Shown piece after piece: positions 1 through 12,300 of a stretch of 64,000 nucleotides of DNA; within the stretch, counting starts at the first letter, position 1, and each line of letters starts with the position of its first letter. The translations under genes and the position numbers were made by a program. The DNA lies in the NCBI GenBank assembly GCA_905331475.1, contig CAJNYU010000394.1, positions 1 through 64,000 on the forward strand, written 5' to 3'. Below the pieces are notes generated by a model. The model did not search any database. It saw only the letters and a list, made by a program, of their open reading frames with translations, and had not been told where the DNA came from. Source of the stretch: Rotaria socialis. Lineage: Eukaryota > Rotifera > Eurotatoria > Philodinida > Philodinidae.

Positions 1-2296
1 CTGCGATTTTTTCATCGTAGTTACGCGTAACTATGTCGTAATTTTCCGCAATTACGGGTCACAGTGCGATCACAGTTACGCCGTAACTACGCCGCAGTTT
101 CATCGTAATGAAACATAAGGGATAGATTGAATGGATATGAGTCTTATGTAAGTTCATCGATTAATACTACATTTATAATATCAACAATTAAAATAAATAT
201 ACATGTAATCAATTCCATTTCTAACTATCCAAATAAAAAGTATGATCAGCCCTAAAAGATTTGAAATTTAGATACCTACTAAAGATGTAATTGAAATTAT
301 TCTACGCGTGTTCTTAAAAACTTCGATCCAATTCTACATATGTACTATATTTCTTCTATGACTTCAACATTCACTGTTCTTGTCTAATAATGATACATGA
401 TGCATTAAAAGTGTGAATAACATAAAATATTACTTCAATATCGTGCTTATTCGTCGATCAAAGATTGAAATAATAATACTATTTTAGTGCAGAATTAGAA
501 AGTTAATTTAACTTGAATTTAACATATTCAATATTTTATCAATTATTGTAATTTGTTTTGCATTCATATTATAATTCAAACACATCAAATATCTTGCAAT
601 GATGAGTACAAAAATTGATTACTTATTTCAATTCAATGACGTACAAAGACTCATTCGAGCATATTTTGAGACTTGTGTTATAAATATTTAGTACTTTTAA
701 GTAGCAACACCTATTGCAAAACACATCTTATCCTAGGATTTTATTGAAACTTTTTAAGGATTTTTAACTCGAAATGAATTATGATACAATGTTAAATCTA
801 TTGTTTTTATATATTACATAGTCATATGGGATGGTCTTGAGCATCTTCATGAAATAGTATTTCTAGTAAGAAATCTTCATATTTATACACGTTGTCAACA
901 GTAAATATGCATTAGAATATTTCAAGTACGAGGATCAACTGTTATGGATCACCACGGGCACTTATGATTTAATGTTGAATCATAATTTTAATGATGGCAT
1001 ATCTATGCTATTGAATATTTACATAGAACAAACTAGATGATTGATTTTCTACATGACTAGAATTGTGATAATTTTATCATTAAAGGAATTCATGTAATAT
1101 GATCAGAACACAACTGTATTATCACTGTTCATCAGTCCTATTATCATGACAGTCGAATCTACGAACATGATGATCGTTCAAGTATAGAAGATACTACTCA
1201 AATATGACATATATGCTACCAAGAAGAAAGGAATCACATTGTAAAATTGTGCTGATAACGTGCAAGATAAATAATTCATAAACATAGAACTTAGTGTCAT
1301 TATTGTTTTGTTGTTGTGTAATTCTATCTATGTTCTATGTAGAACTTGAACAGTTTCTACATAATTACTAAGTTTTACAATTTGTAGAACACATAAAACC
1401 ATATTTTTCCTATTTATTTTTCGTACAGAAATAGTGATATCTTCGAGACATATACTCAAAACGCTTAGTTGTAGTTGAATTACCTTATAAATAAATTGTT
1501 GAATTGGAGTAGATATTTTTGAAACTAATAGATATGAACAAAAAAGCTGTTAGCACAATCTCTGTTGGATTAAAATGTGAAACACGATGAAACTCCTTTT
1601 CTGGAATCCGTCTATCACGGTCGGAGATGCTCTGTGCAGCTTCTCTGTCGCGGTCTGTATTATGATGTATTGAGTCTCTAGAAACCATCACAGACCGTTA
1701 CAGAGAAAATAAATAAATAAATAAATAATTAATTACTCTGTAACGGTCTGTGTGTGGGGGTGGGGGGGGGTTCAAATTTCTACCCTATATACTTCAACAC
1801 TCCTTTCAGATCGTGTTTCACAAAAAAATAATATGAAGCATTTCACTTTAGACTACATTTCTATATAGGATTTATTGAACTAAATTTTTTAATTTCTTTT
1901 TCTACTGAAATATTTATTATCTTTCGAAATTTTTTATTCTTTTAAGGAATAAATTCTTTTCGGGAATTATTTTCTACGAGAAAAAAATTCATCATTAAAC
2001 ATTATTGATGAACTATCGAAAGTATATTTCAGTAAAAAAATTTTTTATAGCTTAATATCTTTAAATGTAATGTTATCTGATATACCAGATAGATATAAAC
2101 GTAGATATTTTATTCTTTTTTTTGAAACTTCGTCATCATGTCGACATAGTACTTTATGGCAAACACGTATGAATAATCTACAACATGACATAACACTTTT
2201 CTTTTTTCTTTCTTGTCAAAATAGTATTGTGACAATGAAATCATTCGAAATATCACAGACTGAGCGAGAATTCATTGTCATTTACTGGAAAAACCA
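1..2296. other. Intergenic, repeat-bearing left flank
   Basis: No coding region could be supported here; open frames are short and without recognisable motifs. The first ~110 bases are GC-richer than the rest and full of TTACG/CGTAA words in both orientations, including the perfect palindrome TAGTTACGCGTAACTA, and look like the end of a transposon that continues beyond the window. A hairpin lies at 1689-1752 and a G-run at about 1756-1770. The remainder is plain AT-rich sequence. Confidence 0.6.
1689..1752. repeat. 17-bp perfect inverted repeat (hairpin)
   Basis: CACAGACCGTTACAGAG at 1689-1705 is followed, after an (AAAT)n-like spacer, by its exact reverse complement at 1736-1752. Related words (cggtctgtattatg) occur just upstream near 1650-1665. 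It is probably a tip of a small foldback or MITE-like repeat rather than an RNA gene, since the loop is low-complexity. Confidence 0.75.
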
Positions 2297-3791
2297 ATGA
2301 TTAATCAACAACATTTAGTTGAAATAGAAAACAGTAGCATAGATCAAATTACTAATAGATGCATTGATATATCAGTTACAAACGTAGAAAATGATTTATT
2401 ATCTTCAACACCATTGACAACTGAAGTAACAACGAGATCAAATGCAATTTCAAAGTTATTATATTTGGATGGTCTTCGAGGAATACTTTGTTTAATTGTC
2501 GTATTTAGTCATGCTCTATTAATGGGTGAGACAAAGCATGAAGAGAAATTTTCAATATTTTTTCGGCCTTGGATGCAACATTCGCCACTACGTTTATTGG
2601 TTGCAGGAGAATTTGCTGTGGCTAGTTTTTTTGTACTTTCTGGATGTGTTCTTGTAAGAAGATATTTTGAACTTTTCAATGACATTAGTATTTTATTTAG
2701 TGGTACCATTCGTCGATTTCCACGACTTTTCATCCCTTCAAGTGTTGCTCTGTTGTTATATTTTTCTATACTACATTTTCGACCATTCTATGGTTTTAAT
2801 GAATGTCATGAAATCGGTGAGGGCAGTGTCAACGCAGAAAACATTGGCCTTGGATATGTTCTTTTAAATACATTCGGACAATATTTTTGGATGCCAGCAT
2901 TGTATACTATACAATGGTCAATGCAAATAGAATTCGTCTGCTCGATTCTTATCTATTTTTTTATCTTTTTTAATAACTCGATCTTTTATTCATCGTTATC
3001 GCATAATATTTTATGCATTTCTTATTCTAATTTTGCCTATTGTATGGATTTCTACTCACGGATCCCTTCCAACATTGGTTCAGTATATTCAGCCATTCAT
3101 TTTTGGACTTCTATTAAGTGATTTAGATGCGTGTGGACTTCTAAATTTTTGCCATTCAATAAAACAACATTGGTCAATTTCTCTTAAATTAAGTCTACTT
3201 TTGTTAACAATCTATTTTGGTTCATATCCTGTTTTCAATACAGATGTATTAAATGGTAATGGAACATTATGGTCACCTTTTCGTTGGATGTTTGGTTGGT
3301 TTTGAATTTCTTTTGGAGGATTTTGCTTATTACTTCTATCAATTATATCAAAAAATATCCAACATTTTTTATCAACAAAATTGATTCATTTTCTAGGCAA
3401 AATCTCATTTGGTATCTATCTTACACATTATATCATCTTGTGTATTGTGGATGTTTCTTTTGTTCATTGGACAGCTCCACATTTGGGTCGAGATCTAGCC
3501 GTTATTTTAGGGTTATTTCTATTTGCATTGCCAATTATTTTCTCTATTTCATATCTATTTTATTTATTTGTTGATGTACCAGCAGTTCAAATCTCAGATT
3601 GGCTTTATTTTATCATTTGTAATCGTTGCTTGAAGTTGAAAAAACGTCCAAAGCCAATCAAACGGTATATATGGATAATACTTGTCAGTCTGATTTCTAT
3701 TTCAATTATCATAAGTGCAATTCCTGCTCTACAAGGAAACCAAAGATGCAATAATCAGTCATCGAAAAACCTAACATTAACTAGTACATAG
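2297..3791 (+). pseudogene. Acyltransferase-3 (OafA/fungal-type) membrane acyltransferase, disrupted
   Basis: The translation reads as a polytopic acyltransferase family 3 protein, integral membrane enzymes that transfer acyl groups to sugars or other acceptors. A short polar N-terminus is followed by LDGLRGILCLIVVFSH, the first-helix signature with its His, then FAVASFFVLSGCVLVRR, several hydrophobic helices and a late LGKISFGIYLTHY segment. About 497 codons fit the usual size of the fungal-type family. The frame is broken twice: near the T7 run at 2956-2962 the reading passes from frame 2 to frame 3, and an in-frame TGA lies at 3303-3305, after which the same frame continues to the stop ending at 3791. 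The gene has no introns, whereas most genes nearby have many. It may be a recent pseudogene, or the homopolymer shift may be an assembly error; the TGA argues for real decay. Family identity is seen in sequence; fungal origin is inference. Confidence 0.8.
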
Positions 3792-5763
3792 GTGACCATC
3801 TATATATTATGTTTATCATTTAAATTTTTAACATTGCGACACTATTGAATTGTAAAAGAGTAAGGCTGTGCATATTTACTTAACAACAGATTAGGAATAA
3901 CACTTTTTTTTAACAAAAATTGTTCATTTTTCATCAATGTTCAAACTCGATTTTGCTACTTACATTTGTTTTGCAAGATTTGCGACTATGAAAAATAAAC
4001 GATAAACAATTTGCAATAACATAGCCGCATAGTAATAAAAAAACTATTTCACTACGGATTCAAAATAGAATAATAAGTAATAGTTTATGGGTTTTGCCAT
4101 ATGACAGTTTTAAAAGAAAAATTGTAATGGAAAATACATAGCAAACAAGAATAACCATTGAAAAAACTATTTTTTTTAAATAAAAATTCGTATTTGTTAA
4201 TATGGAAAATATCAATCTATCAATCGATCGATCGATCAATATAAATTCAAGTTCGAGAACGAAACAATGTTACTATGGAAAACTAACGAATAAATGTAAG
4301 AAAATGACATAGATAGGTATGTTTAGTTATCTTAACTTGTAGAATCTGTGTAATTAAATTATAATAAAACAAAAATAAACTAATAGATTATACTAAAGAG
4401 AACCAGAAATAGGCAATCAAGCAACGATTCAGTAATATACGAAAGTGTTAGTAGACTTTAGATATTTTGTGTAATGTCTCTAGCGGAAAGTGAATATGTA
4501 ATCGTAAACTGCGATTACTTGAGTAATCGAGTTTTGGTTGTGCATCCTTTAGTATTTTAGTTGCCAATTTAATATTTTCTCTCTAAAAAAATTATTTCAA
4601 TCAAATGCTTAACATTTCTCTTATGGATTATTGATTGGAAAAATGATATTAAAAATAAATTCGTTGTAACTGAAAAGTTACTCAGAAAGATATGAATATT
4701 CTCAAATCTAGCATTCATATTCGTTACATTCGTTACATTAGCCTTATTTAATCTTCATATTATTATTTTAATCGAAGAGAGAAATCAGCCATAAACATTG
4801 CTTCTTTTTTCAAGTGTCTAAGAGACTGATAATCCTGTCTTTAAATTAATACTCCTAATTTTTAAATATTTGTACAACAAAAAGCCGTTACTATAGACAT
4901 AGGAGTTTCTGATTAAATAATATTATTTCGGAAATATATAAACCGAAACTGTAATCCTATGGAAAGTAAGCTGCTATTCCATAGTGATATTTGTACATCT
5001 TTAGGTGAGGAACAAAGCAAGCATGAAAGTTCTCGAAAGTTTTTGCATTATTGCTTTCAATAACAAAAGAAAGAATACCATACTTTAGTTCACAGAGACT
5101 GTGGATTCAAGAAAATAATTTATCAAAATACAATTTTAACTTTGAAGCACACTCATCATAAAAAAATGAAATATTGCAAAATTTAGTTTCATCTGAATAA
5201 AAGAACTCAATTCTGATCATCGAATATGTTTGAGTTTCGGGTTAGTATTCTATTGTTTTAATCTTATAGTCGTGTATCTGAATCCATATTAATTTGCATT
5301 TCAAGTTTTAGACAATTTATATAAACAACTTCGTTTGGCATTTGAAATATTTTAAACTGACAATATCAAGGTATGGTACTTTATTTTCGACGATTTCTTT
5401 TATCTATTATTTAAAAAGTAACTAAATATCATATTTTCAAAGACAACTTTTGATTGAAAGGTTTAAACTCATAAAAGTTATTGAAAAAATGAAAATTTCT
5501 CTCTTCATAGATAATAACTTGCAATATTGTACAAAGGAAAAGAATTTGTTCTTGAATGAAATTAAGGTCTTTAAAATATTAGATGAAATTAAAAAGAAAC
5601 TTACGAATGACTAGCAACATATTCGAATTGTTCAACGCCAAAATATAGTATTTTCAAACATTTAATGATATCTAATTTAACTATGAAGTTTTAATTTACA
5701 TATATGTAAAATATTTATTTTCATTGTCAAAATCAATCTTCGGTGAAAAATTCCTTTTTTTTA
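3792..5763. other. Intergenic, nothing recognised
   Basis: AT-rich sequence with no supported coding segment. A short ATCG tetranucleotide run lies near 4219-4237. The likely poly(A) signal of the reverse-strand TPR gene, AATAAA on the minus strand, is at 5714-5719. Confidence 0.6.
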
Positions 5764-6453
5764 TCATTTTTTCATGAAATTCGATACGGGTTGATTCGAT
5801 AAGGATGGTGTTAAATGGGAGTAGATTTTGATAGCTTGTTCATAATATTCAAATGATCGATTGGCATCTCCTTGAGTATCATAAATTGCACCAAGATTAT
5901 TTAAACATCGAGCAATTAGTGGATGATTTGGATTTGAAAGTGTCTTTCGATAGATATCCAATGCTTTATGAGTATATTTTAGTGCACGGTTCAATTCATT
6001 TTGCTCTTTATACCGTTCAGCTAAACGAAGATAATCATTGCCAGATTGGTTTTGATAAAGATTAACATTTTCTTGAATAGTATGAAATAATTGCTTTCGA
6101 TCAGTGAATAGATCAAATATTTTTGAATAATGTTGACAAAGATATTGACATCGTTGTTGTTCTCGTGATGTTTTGCAATAAACAAAAATTGTATCGATTT
6201 TCTTTAATGAATGAACACGAGAAAGAATATCAGTTGCTGATGAACTATTTAAAATGAGAAAAACTGGTAGAGAGGACTGTTCTATAGTTTGAATACATTC
6301 TTGGGCATTATTACAATATGTAACATTATCCTCTTGATTTTTGTCATCTTCACCTGTAGTATACGAAATTAGAACAGGTTTTTCTTGTTTTCTATCAATC
6401 GGTTTAGCAAGATTAGAAGAAATCGTCACAGCTTTTGGTTTCTTCTCATTCAT
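5764..6453 (-). CDS. TPR-repeat protein of a rotifer-expanded family
   Basis: Single-exon gene for 229 residues. Residues ~25-140 form a compact alpha/beta-like region (VLISYTTGEDD, PVFLILNSSS, IDTIFVYCKTS, FDLFTDRKQLF). From memory this resembles the N-terminal domain repeatedly found upstream of TPR or kinesin-light-chain-like repeats in bdelloid proteins. Two tetratricopeptide repeats follow at ~143-178 (LRLAERYKEQNELNRALKY) and ~185-218 (LNNLGAIYDTQGDANRSFE). Such proteins in this lineage usually carry more repeats, so this is a short member. A good splice-acceptor-like sequence (tttatatttctag) ends three bases before the ATG, which could be a 5'UTR intron or a trans-splice site. AATAAA lies 45 bases beyond the stop. 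The biochemical role is unknown; TPRs imply a protein-protein scaffold. Confidence 0.7.
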   Translation of the reverse strand: MNEKKPKAVTISSNLAKPIDRKQEKPVLISYTTGEDDKNQEDNVTYCNNAQECIQTIEQSSLPVFLILNSSSATDILSRVHSLKKIDTIFVYCKTSREQQRCQYLCQHYSKIFDLFTDRKQLFHTIQENVNLYQNQSGNDYLRLAERYKEQNELNRALKYTHKALDIYRKTLSNPNHPLIARCLNNLGAIYDTQGDANRSFEYYEQAIKIYSHLTPSLSNQPVSNFMKK

Positions 6454-6783
6454 TTTCTAGAAATATAAAGCAAATAGTGAGTACATTATGTTTGCTTCAA
6501 ATGATAAGAAATATGTTTATAGCATAACAATAATCTCAAATGGTGAATGATTTTGTTTTTGAATAGTTCGATTTTTCCATTTTGTACGTTGCATATAAAC
6601 ATCACTATAACAACTAATGTTGCGTCGTTGTATGCTAAATAACCAGTGACCTCTTTGTTGCAAAATTCTTATAATACAAAATGATCTTATTCTGATTTAG
6701 ATTGAGTTAACAGAGGATTTCAGCTATGTGTTGAGTACAAAGTCACTATCATTATTTAGTAAATCATTTTTTGATCGAAAAAG
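6454..6783. other. Short intergenic stretch upstream of the TPR gene
   Basis: No coding or RNA signal seen. It holds the presumptive promoter region of the reverse-strand TPR gene; I see no convincing core promoter motif. Confidence 0.5.
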
Positions 6784-7799
6784 GAGGTAATCCCTTTTCG
6801 TTCCCTTTTTTTTACGGACATCGGTTGTAGAAGTCTGTTCCGAACTTCAGTTTCTTTGAAAATGTCCGATGTTCAGAATGAAAAGGCTGGAAAATTGGAA
6901 CGGAAAATACAGGACGCTCGGAACATAAAGTGACAGATGTTCGGAACAAAAAATGACCGATATTCGGAACGAAAATACTCCGGATATTCGGAAGAGAAAA
7001 GAATTTTTTTTAATAACATAGTTTATTTTCTTTTATTTCCTAGTATAGTCTTTCACAAAAAAAAGCATAAGACAACAAAAGTTTATACAAGTGAGAAAAT
7101 AAATAACTTTTGTAAGAAAAAAATTTTTATGTCTAATGTTTTTTGCAGCATGTCTTGTTTTTTTCTTTTTTGGAATTTGTTTAATATTGGCATCATCTGT
7201 TTCGTCTACTTTTTTTTTTCACTTGATGAACTGCTGGCTGAACATTTATGAGAACTATTAGTAAATTTTTTGTTACCAGCACATAGCCTCTATAAAGCAG
7301 AGAAGTTTATAGTTTTACTACTCATTCCCACTATCTATCTGTAAGATCTATCGCTCACGATTGAACTCGACACTATTTTTAAAAACTCTAACACATTGGC
7401 GGATCCAGAAAATATGTTAGGGGGTGGCGCTTCTGGCCAAAAAACGACTTTTCGAGTCTATTTGAGGCAGAACGACTATTTTCTGTTTCATTTCTGCTGG
7501 GGAAAACCGAAAAAAATTTCTTAAGCGGGGTGCCGATCGCCGGGGGTAGCCTAACTGGTAGATCTGCCACTGCCCTAACTGAATGTACAAGAAGAGATTG
7601 CTACACTCAATGACTTAAAATATATTATATGAATAAATTGTTTTCTATGTTGAAAACCATACACCAAAATTCATTTTCAACATCCTATATTTTTTCATTC
7701 CGAACATCCGGAAAATCGATTTTATTTTTATATCCGATTTCGAACATCCGGTTAAATAACCGAATGTTCGGAAGAGTGGGGACGAAAAGGGAGAAACCC
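6784..7799. mobile_element. Degenerate TIR element with GTTCGGAA subterminal repeats (tentative)
   Basis: The two ends are imperfect inverted repeats sharing TCCCTTTTCGT and flanking bases (left 6784-6805, right ~7779-7799 in reverse complement). Both ends carry clusters of the word GATGTTCGGAAC or variants: several copies at about 6837-6995 in one orientation and ttccgaacatccgg / accgaatgttcgg at about 7699-7775 in the other. Candidate target duplication: CGAAAAAG before and CGAAAACG after (7 of 8). The interior has no transposase I can recognise and is interrupted by a smaller hAT-like element at 7394-7572. Boundaries are uncertain by a few bases. Confidence 0.45.
7394..7572. mobile_element. 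Small hAT-like non-autonomous element (179 bp)
   Basis: The left end CATTGGCGGATC matches the reverse complement of the right end, CAGTGGCAGATC, over 10 of 12 bases, and the CA(G)TGGCGGATC tip is typical of hAT-superfamily termini. Eight-base flanks CTCTAACA (7386-7393) and CCCTAACT (7573-7580) agree at 6 of 8 positions, matching the 8-bp duplication hAT insertions make. It is far too short to encode a transposase and is inserted within the larger repeat at 6784-7799. Confidence 0.6.
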
Positions 7800-9069
7800 C
7801 GAAAACGAAATATCGAAAGAATAAGATATTAATCAATAAATGCACAAAGATGACGATACTATGTGTTAAACTAGAAAAATATTCAAAGTCTTTGGGATAT
7901 GAACGAATGAAAACGATCGTTTACCTTAAACTATACATCAGAACTAATATCAAAGCATATTATTTCCATCTGTCGAACCTCGCTTTCACATTTTTCGATA
8001 GTTTCACACCGAGTTTGAATGTTCAAAGTATCTTAGATCAAAATACAATATTTTTTATTGAAGCCATTCTTTGAACCTCAATAGTTTTAGAAGTTTATTC
8101 TTTGCTGTGAATTTGTGTTTTCGATGTTTTTCAATATGATTTGTATTATAGGAAAGTATAGGAGACTTTTGCTTTCTGTTTTCATTCGATTTAAACTGAT
8201 TAACAGAATCTGTGATAATGATTTCTTTTTTCATTGACTGTTTTCAAAATATATAAAGTAGCTTATAAAGATTCATGGACCGTAGAAAAATCAATATCAG
8301 ATATTAAATGATTTATTTTTCATCACTTGATTATTACCTTCTATGTTCATCATCTACAAACATGAATATAATTGTAAGTTTTAGCTCTCGTTCGACGGAA
8401 CAAATAGCCAGTAACAATTTTTATTTTTAAGTTTTTTCAATAAGAAAATTTTTATCGAGATCAAATAAAGTAAAAAATGGCAATCGAAAAAATTGAATTC
8501 TACTACGTAAAACCTATGATTATCAACTCCGTTAAAGAAATTATTTGCATATGTTTTTTTCATTCGACAAGGAAGAAAAACAGTTATACATATACTTGTT
8601 TGTATGCATCAGTTCTATTTTTGGCTCCTAATTTTTTTAGTTTCTATTAATATTTCCCAATAGTTGAAGGGAGGAAGCCCTCGATGATACGCTACAAATC
8701 ATACACTGAAAACGAAACTAATTTCACCATCTAACTTTATGCTGCTCCAATGAAACGTTTATTTTCTTACACCATTCCAAAAATTATAATAGAGGTGTCT
8801 AATTTTTATGTTTTGCATTGTTTATTTTATTTTATTTTCATTTTATGCGTAACTCGTTGGTCCAACGAACAATATTCTATATCATACATGCAATATTACT
8901 TGAACAATTAATTTTATTTTTACAAACTTATTGATCTATCAGTTGAAAAAAATCAGATGGTACATTCAGCTTCTAATGTAAGCTACAGGAATCATAGAGA
9001 TAACAAACTAAAAATCCGATTCATGATATAATTTTACTCGATGCATTTGGGCTTTATATATATAAATAT
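7800..9069. other. Intergenic, nothing recognised
   Basis: AT-rich with short chance open frames only; no domain, repeat or RNA structure stood out. Confidence 0.55.
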
Positions 9070-9396
9070 TTGAGTCAAATGTCATCAAAAATTCATAAAC
9101 ATCATCATACATGTATAAAAGTGTTTTCTAATAATTCTGAAAAATGGAGCAAAGCGTCACCAATGAAATATTGTAAAAATATTCGAAATCCACATCTTTT
9201 CTTAATTGGTGAACGAACTGATTCATTAATTCAAACTCAACATAGAGATTTATCTGGGATTTTGACAGCTTCACAGTAGGTACCAGCAGAATTTTATGAA
9301 ATTCCCCGTAGAAATCATACAACAATACTTATCTATATACTATTTAATAGAAGTCAAGAGTATGATACTATTTTAAATTTTATCAGAAGAAACTAA
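9070..9396 (+). pseudogene. C-terminal fragment of an arylformamidase-like alpha/beta hydrolase
   Basis: One frame reads ASPMKYCKNIRNPHLFLIGE, then a stretch ending in a TAG stop (9277-9279), then in the same frame VPAEFYEIPRRNHTTI and a terminal YDTILNFIRRN to the stop at 9394-9396. This order (SP motif, strand ending in a GE turn, EFYE-P-xxH with the catalytic His position) is that of the C-terminus of kynurenine formamidase and related esterase/lipase hydrolases. No nucleophile elbow or N-terminal region was found upstream, so it is a truncated, internally stopped relic rather than a gene. The fragment begins somewhere near 9085; its left edge is uncertain. Confidence 0.5.
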
Positions 9397-12300
9397 AGAG
9401 CACATAAATATTAAAAAGTATTCAATTCAATATTATTAATCGTGATTTTTTATCAAAATATTTAGATTGGGTTGACTTTATAATAAATATATTTTCAATT
9501 AAAACTATTTTTATCGTATAATGTGTATTATGAGTGAAAATCATCAGTTTACTATTATCAATTTAGGACGCAGTCTATTCATGAACATAGATTTCCTCAA
9601 TAAAAAAGAGAAAATTATAAAATTGAGTTTTAAGTAATGGATTTATTTAAATCACCCTTTCATGAAACTTGTATGTTCGTCACATTCATTTGTTTCTCTA
9701 GAAATTTAGAACAATTTTCTTATTAAGATTAGATTAATTGATTAAATTTTGAAGTTATATTTTACTTGTTCGAACAAAACTTATAAAAACAAATTTGTTT
9801 ACTTCGAAAATACAGTCAAAGTCATTAGGATATTATTAAATAGAATATTTTCTCTTGTTTATAATTATAAGTCTTTTTAAAATTGTTTATGATGCCAAAC
9901 CTAGGCAGAAATCTTACCAATACATAAATTACATTAAAACATGCTAAATTATACGAAGTATGAAATATCAAGAATATCTGCAAAATATAACTAATAAGTT
10001 CTTGTAATTCAAATTTTAATGATGATATAACGGTTAAATATTTACTTAGTACAAGTTTCGAAGAAAAGTTTAACTAAAATACCACAATTCTGAGAAAATC
10101 TATGATCCATCATTGATTTATTTGAATAGATTTTTTGCTGTATCGGTATGAAAGGTAAAAGAAACAATCTTAAGTTTCGTTTCCATACGAAAGGTATGAC
10201 GACGAATGATGATCTTGAACTTGGACCATTTGAAATCATAAAAGAATTCGAATCAAAATCTATTTATTTATCGATTCTTGTAGATTCAAATATTCTTTTT
10301 TAAAGTTTTCATTGAAAAATTTTTCAACTGACAAAGCGTGCTTCGATAGCTCTGAATTTCCATTAAAGATTGTCTATTCAAAAATTATTCCAAGCAAATG
10401 ATAGTCAGATTGATGACAATATCAGTATTTTCTGTTTTGAAGGTGCCATCATCAATTTTTCATTCATTAGTATCGATCATAAAAATATTCTAAAGACTTG
10501 GGTGAATAGCGAAGCCTCACTCGTTTCCCATATACTTACTAAATTGATATATTGTTTCGTAATAATGTGATACTGAATCTGTTGTAAAATAAAAAAGATC
10601 TGATTGCATAGTATAACTAGTTCGCTTTGTTTCGAGTGAAGCTTATTAGGTGCTTCTTAATCTTACCTTATTTTTCATATGCTGAACGCAGAATGTACAA
10701 TTTAAAAAAAGGTAGTAGTAAGAAGCTAAGCACATACATAAGATATGAAAAAAAGCAAAGCTACTTACTATATTGAATATATACCATTTATATTACTATA
10801 AGAGATGTCTTGGATAGTTTTTCTGTTAGAACTATAAAAAGAACTGTAATTATCCTGTTCTTAACATCGTGTATTTTTCTGCACCATTTATCACAATAGA
10901 ACGTTCATGTAAAAATATGAAAACAATATAGATTTGTATATTGTCTTTCAGTAGAATATATCATAGAGTAAAATGTTTTAGAAACTAAAAGTCACTATTA
11001 TACAAATCAACTTGTTGACAAATATTTCATGGGTCCTGGTTTATTCTGTTCCTGGATAGTCTCATCGTACACATGTAAAGTCATAGTTATTTTCTATATT
11101 TACAAAAAACGCATAAAATACAATATTTAATAGTAGTAAAATATGCAGAAATATGAATATTAGGTTGCTTCGATAATATATGTATATTTATTCAAGTAGT
11201 TGTCTACAAAATAATTTGTTTTCTACTGAACAAATAAAAGAGAGAGGGGCCATTCACAATTAAAGTATTCGATATTCTGTTGGTGGTTACAAAAAAGGTA
11301 TGTCATTCTCTTCCACACTTCTTCACTGTTTAGTAGTAGTATTAAAAACATAATATTGACTAGATCTAGATGTTTGTACATATTTTGCTCGGTTTTACGT
11401 TTATATTTAGGCGTCGCATTTTTTTTGTCGTTCGTTTTCTGTTCATAATGAAACTCATAAATAGCTACTAGTGACCTTTTCAATGATCATAATTATTGAT
11501 TGTAAAATTTTATTACATAATGATGTCGAGATATTTTTAAGTGTATGCTATTAAACTTGAAGTGACGCGCTTGTTAAACGATTATGAAGTATCTCTTCTA
11601 CTCTCGCCACGTTGCTGAGAGCTTTCTCATATCATGATTAATTCGCATAATCATAATATATATTGCGATCAGTTGATTCAATTATAATTGATAGTCAATA
11701 TGAAAAAATAATGTCGCTTATTCTATGCATTTCTTTAATGATTATCTAGAAAAACAAAACAAGATGATTATAGTCGGTGAATATAATAGTAAGAAATATC
11801 GTTTTATCGTTACCTAGAATAATTTTACTTCGATAAGATTAATTTCTTATACTCAGATCTGCCAAAACATATAAATTTTGGTTTTTCAGTAAACTTAACG
11901 ATTATTCTAGCAAGGATTCATAAAATATTTTAAAAGAAACCATTCAAAAGCTTTTTGTATAATCCTCATTACACGTAAAGAAATATCATTCTATTTATTA
12001 ACCGACGTGGGTTTAGTGTAAACATGAAAGATTAGTCAAACTTTCGATGCCAATATATATATATATAATCACTTTCGAATTATGATTTTAACTCTTGATA
12101 AATGGGTAACTAGTTTTACGCATACTGATATGATTAAAATAGATTGAATTATTTTTGTATCAGTCCGTTGTTGAAAATAACCATAAATAATAACAAATCA
12201 AAGTCTATGAATGGCAATTTTGTTCTGCGTCTCTTTAATTCTTCATCCGTTATTTTCTCTTTTAATATTTTTATTTCATTCACTAAATTCAATTATCATC

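Noticed and set aside
2070..2300. 76-codon frame overlapping the acyltransferase start by 4 bases
   Set aside because: Composition is not domain-like and the ATGA overlap is a prokaryotic-style coincidence in a eukaryotic window; more likely 5'UTR.
4219..4237. ATCG tetranucleotide run as a binding-site array
   Set aside because: Only a few units, no second copy and no neighbouring gene end; ordinary microsatellite.
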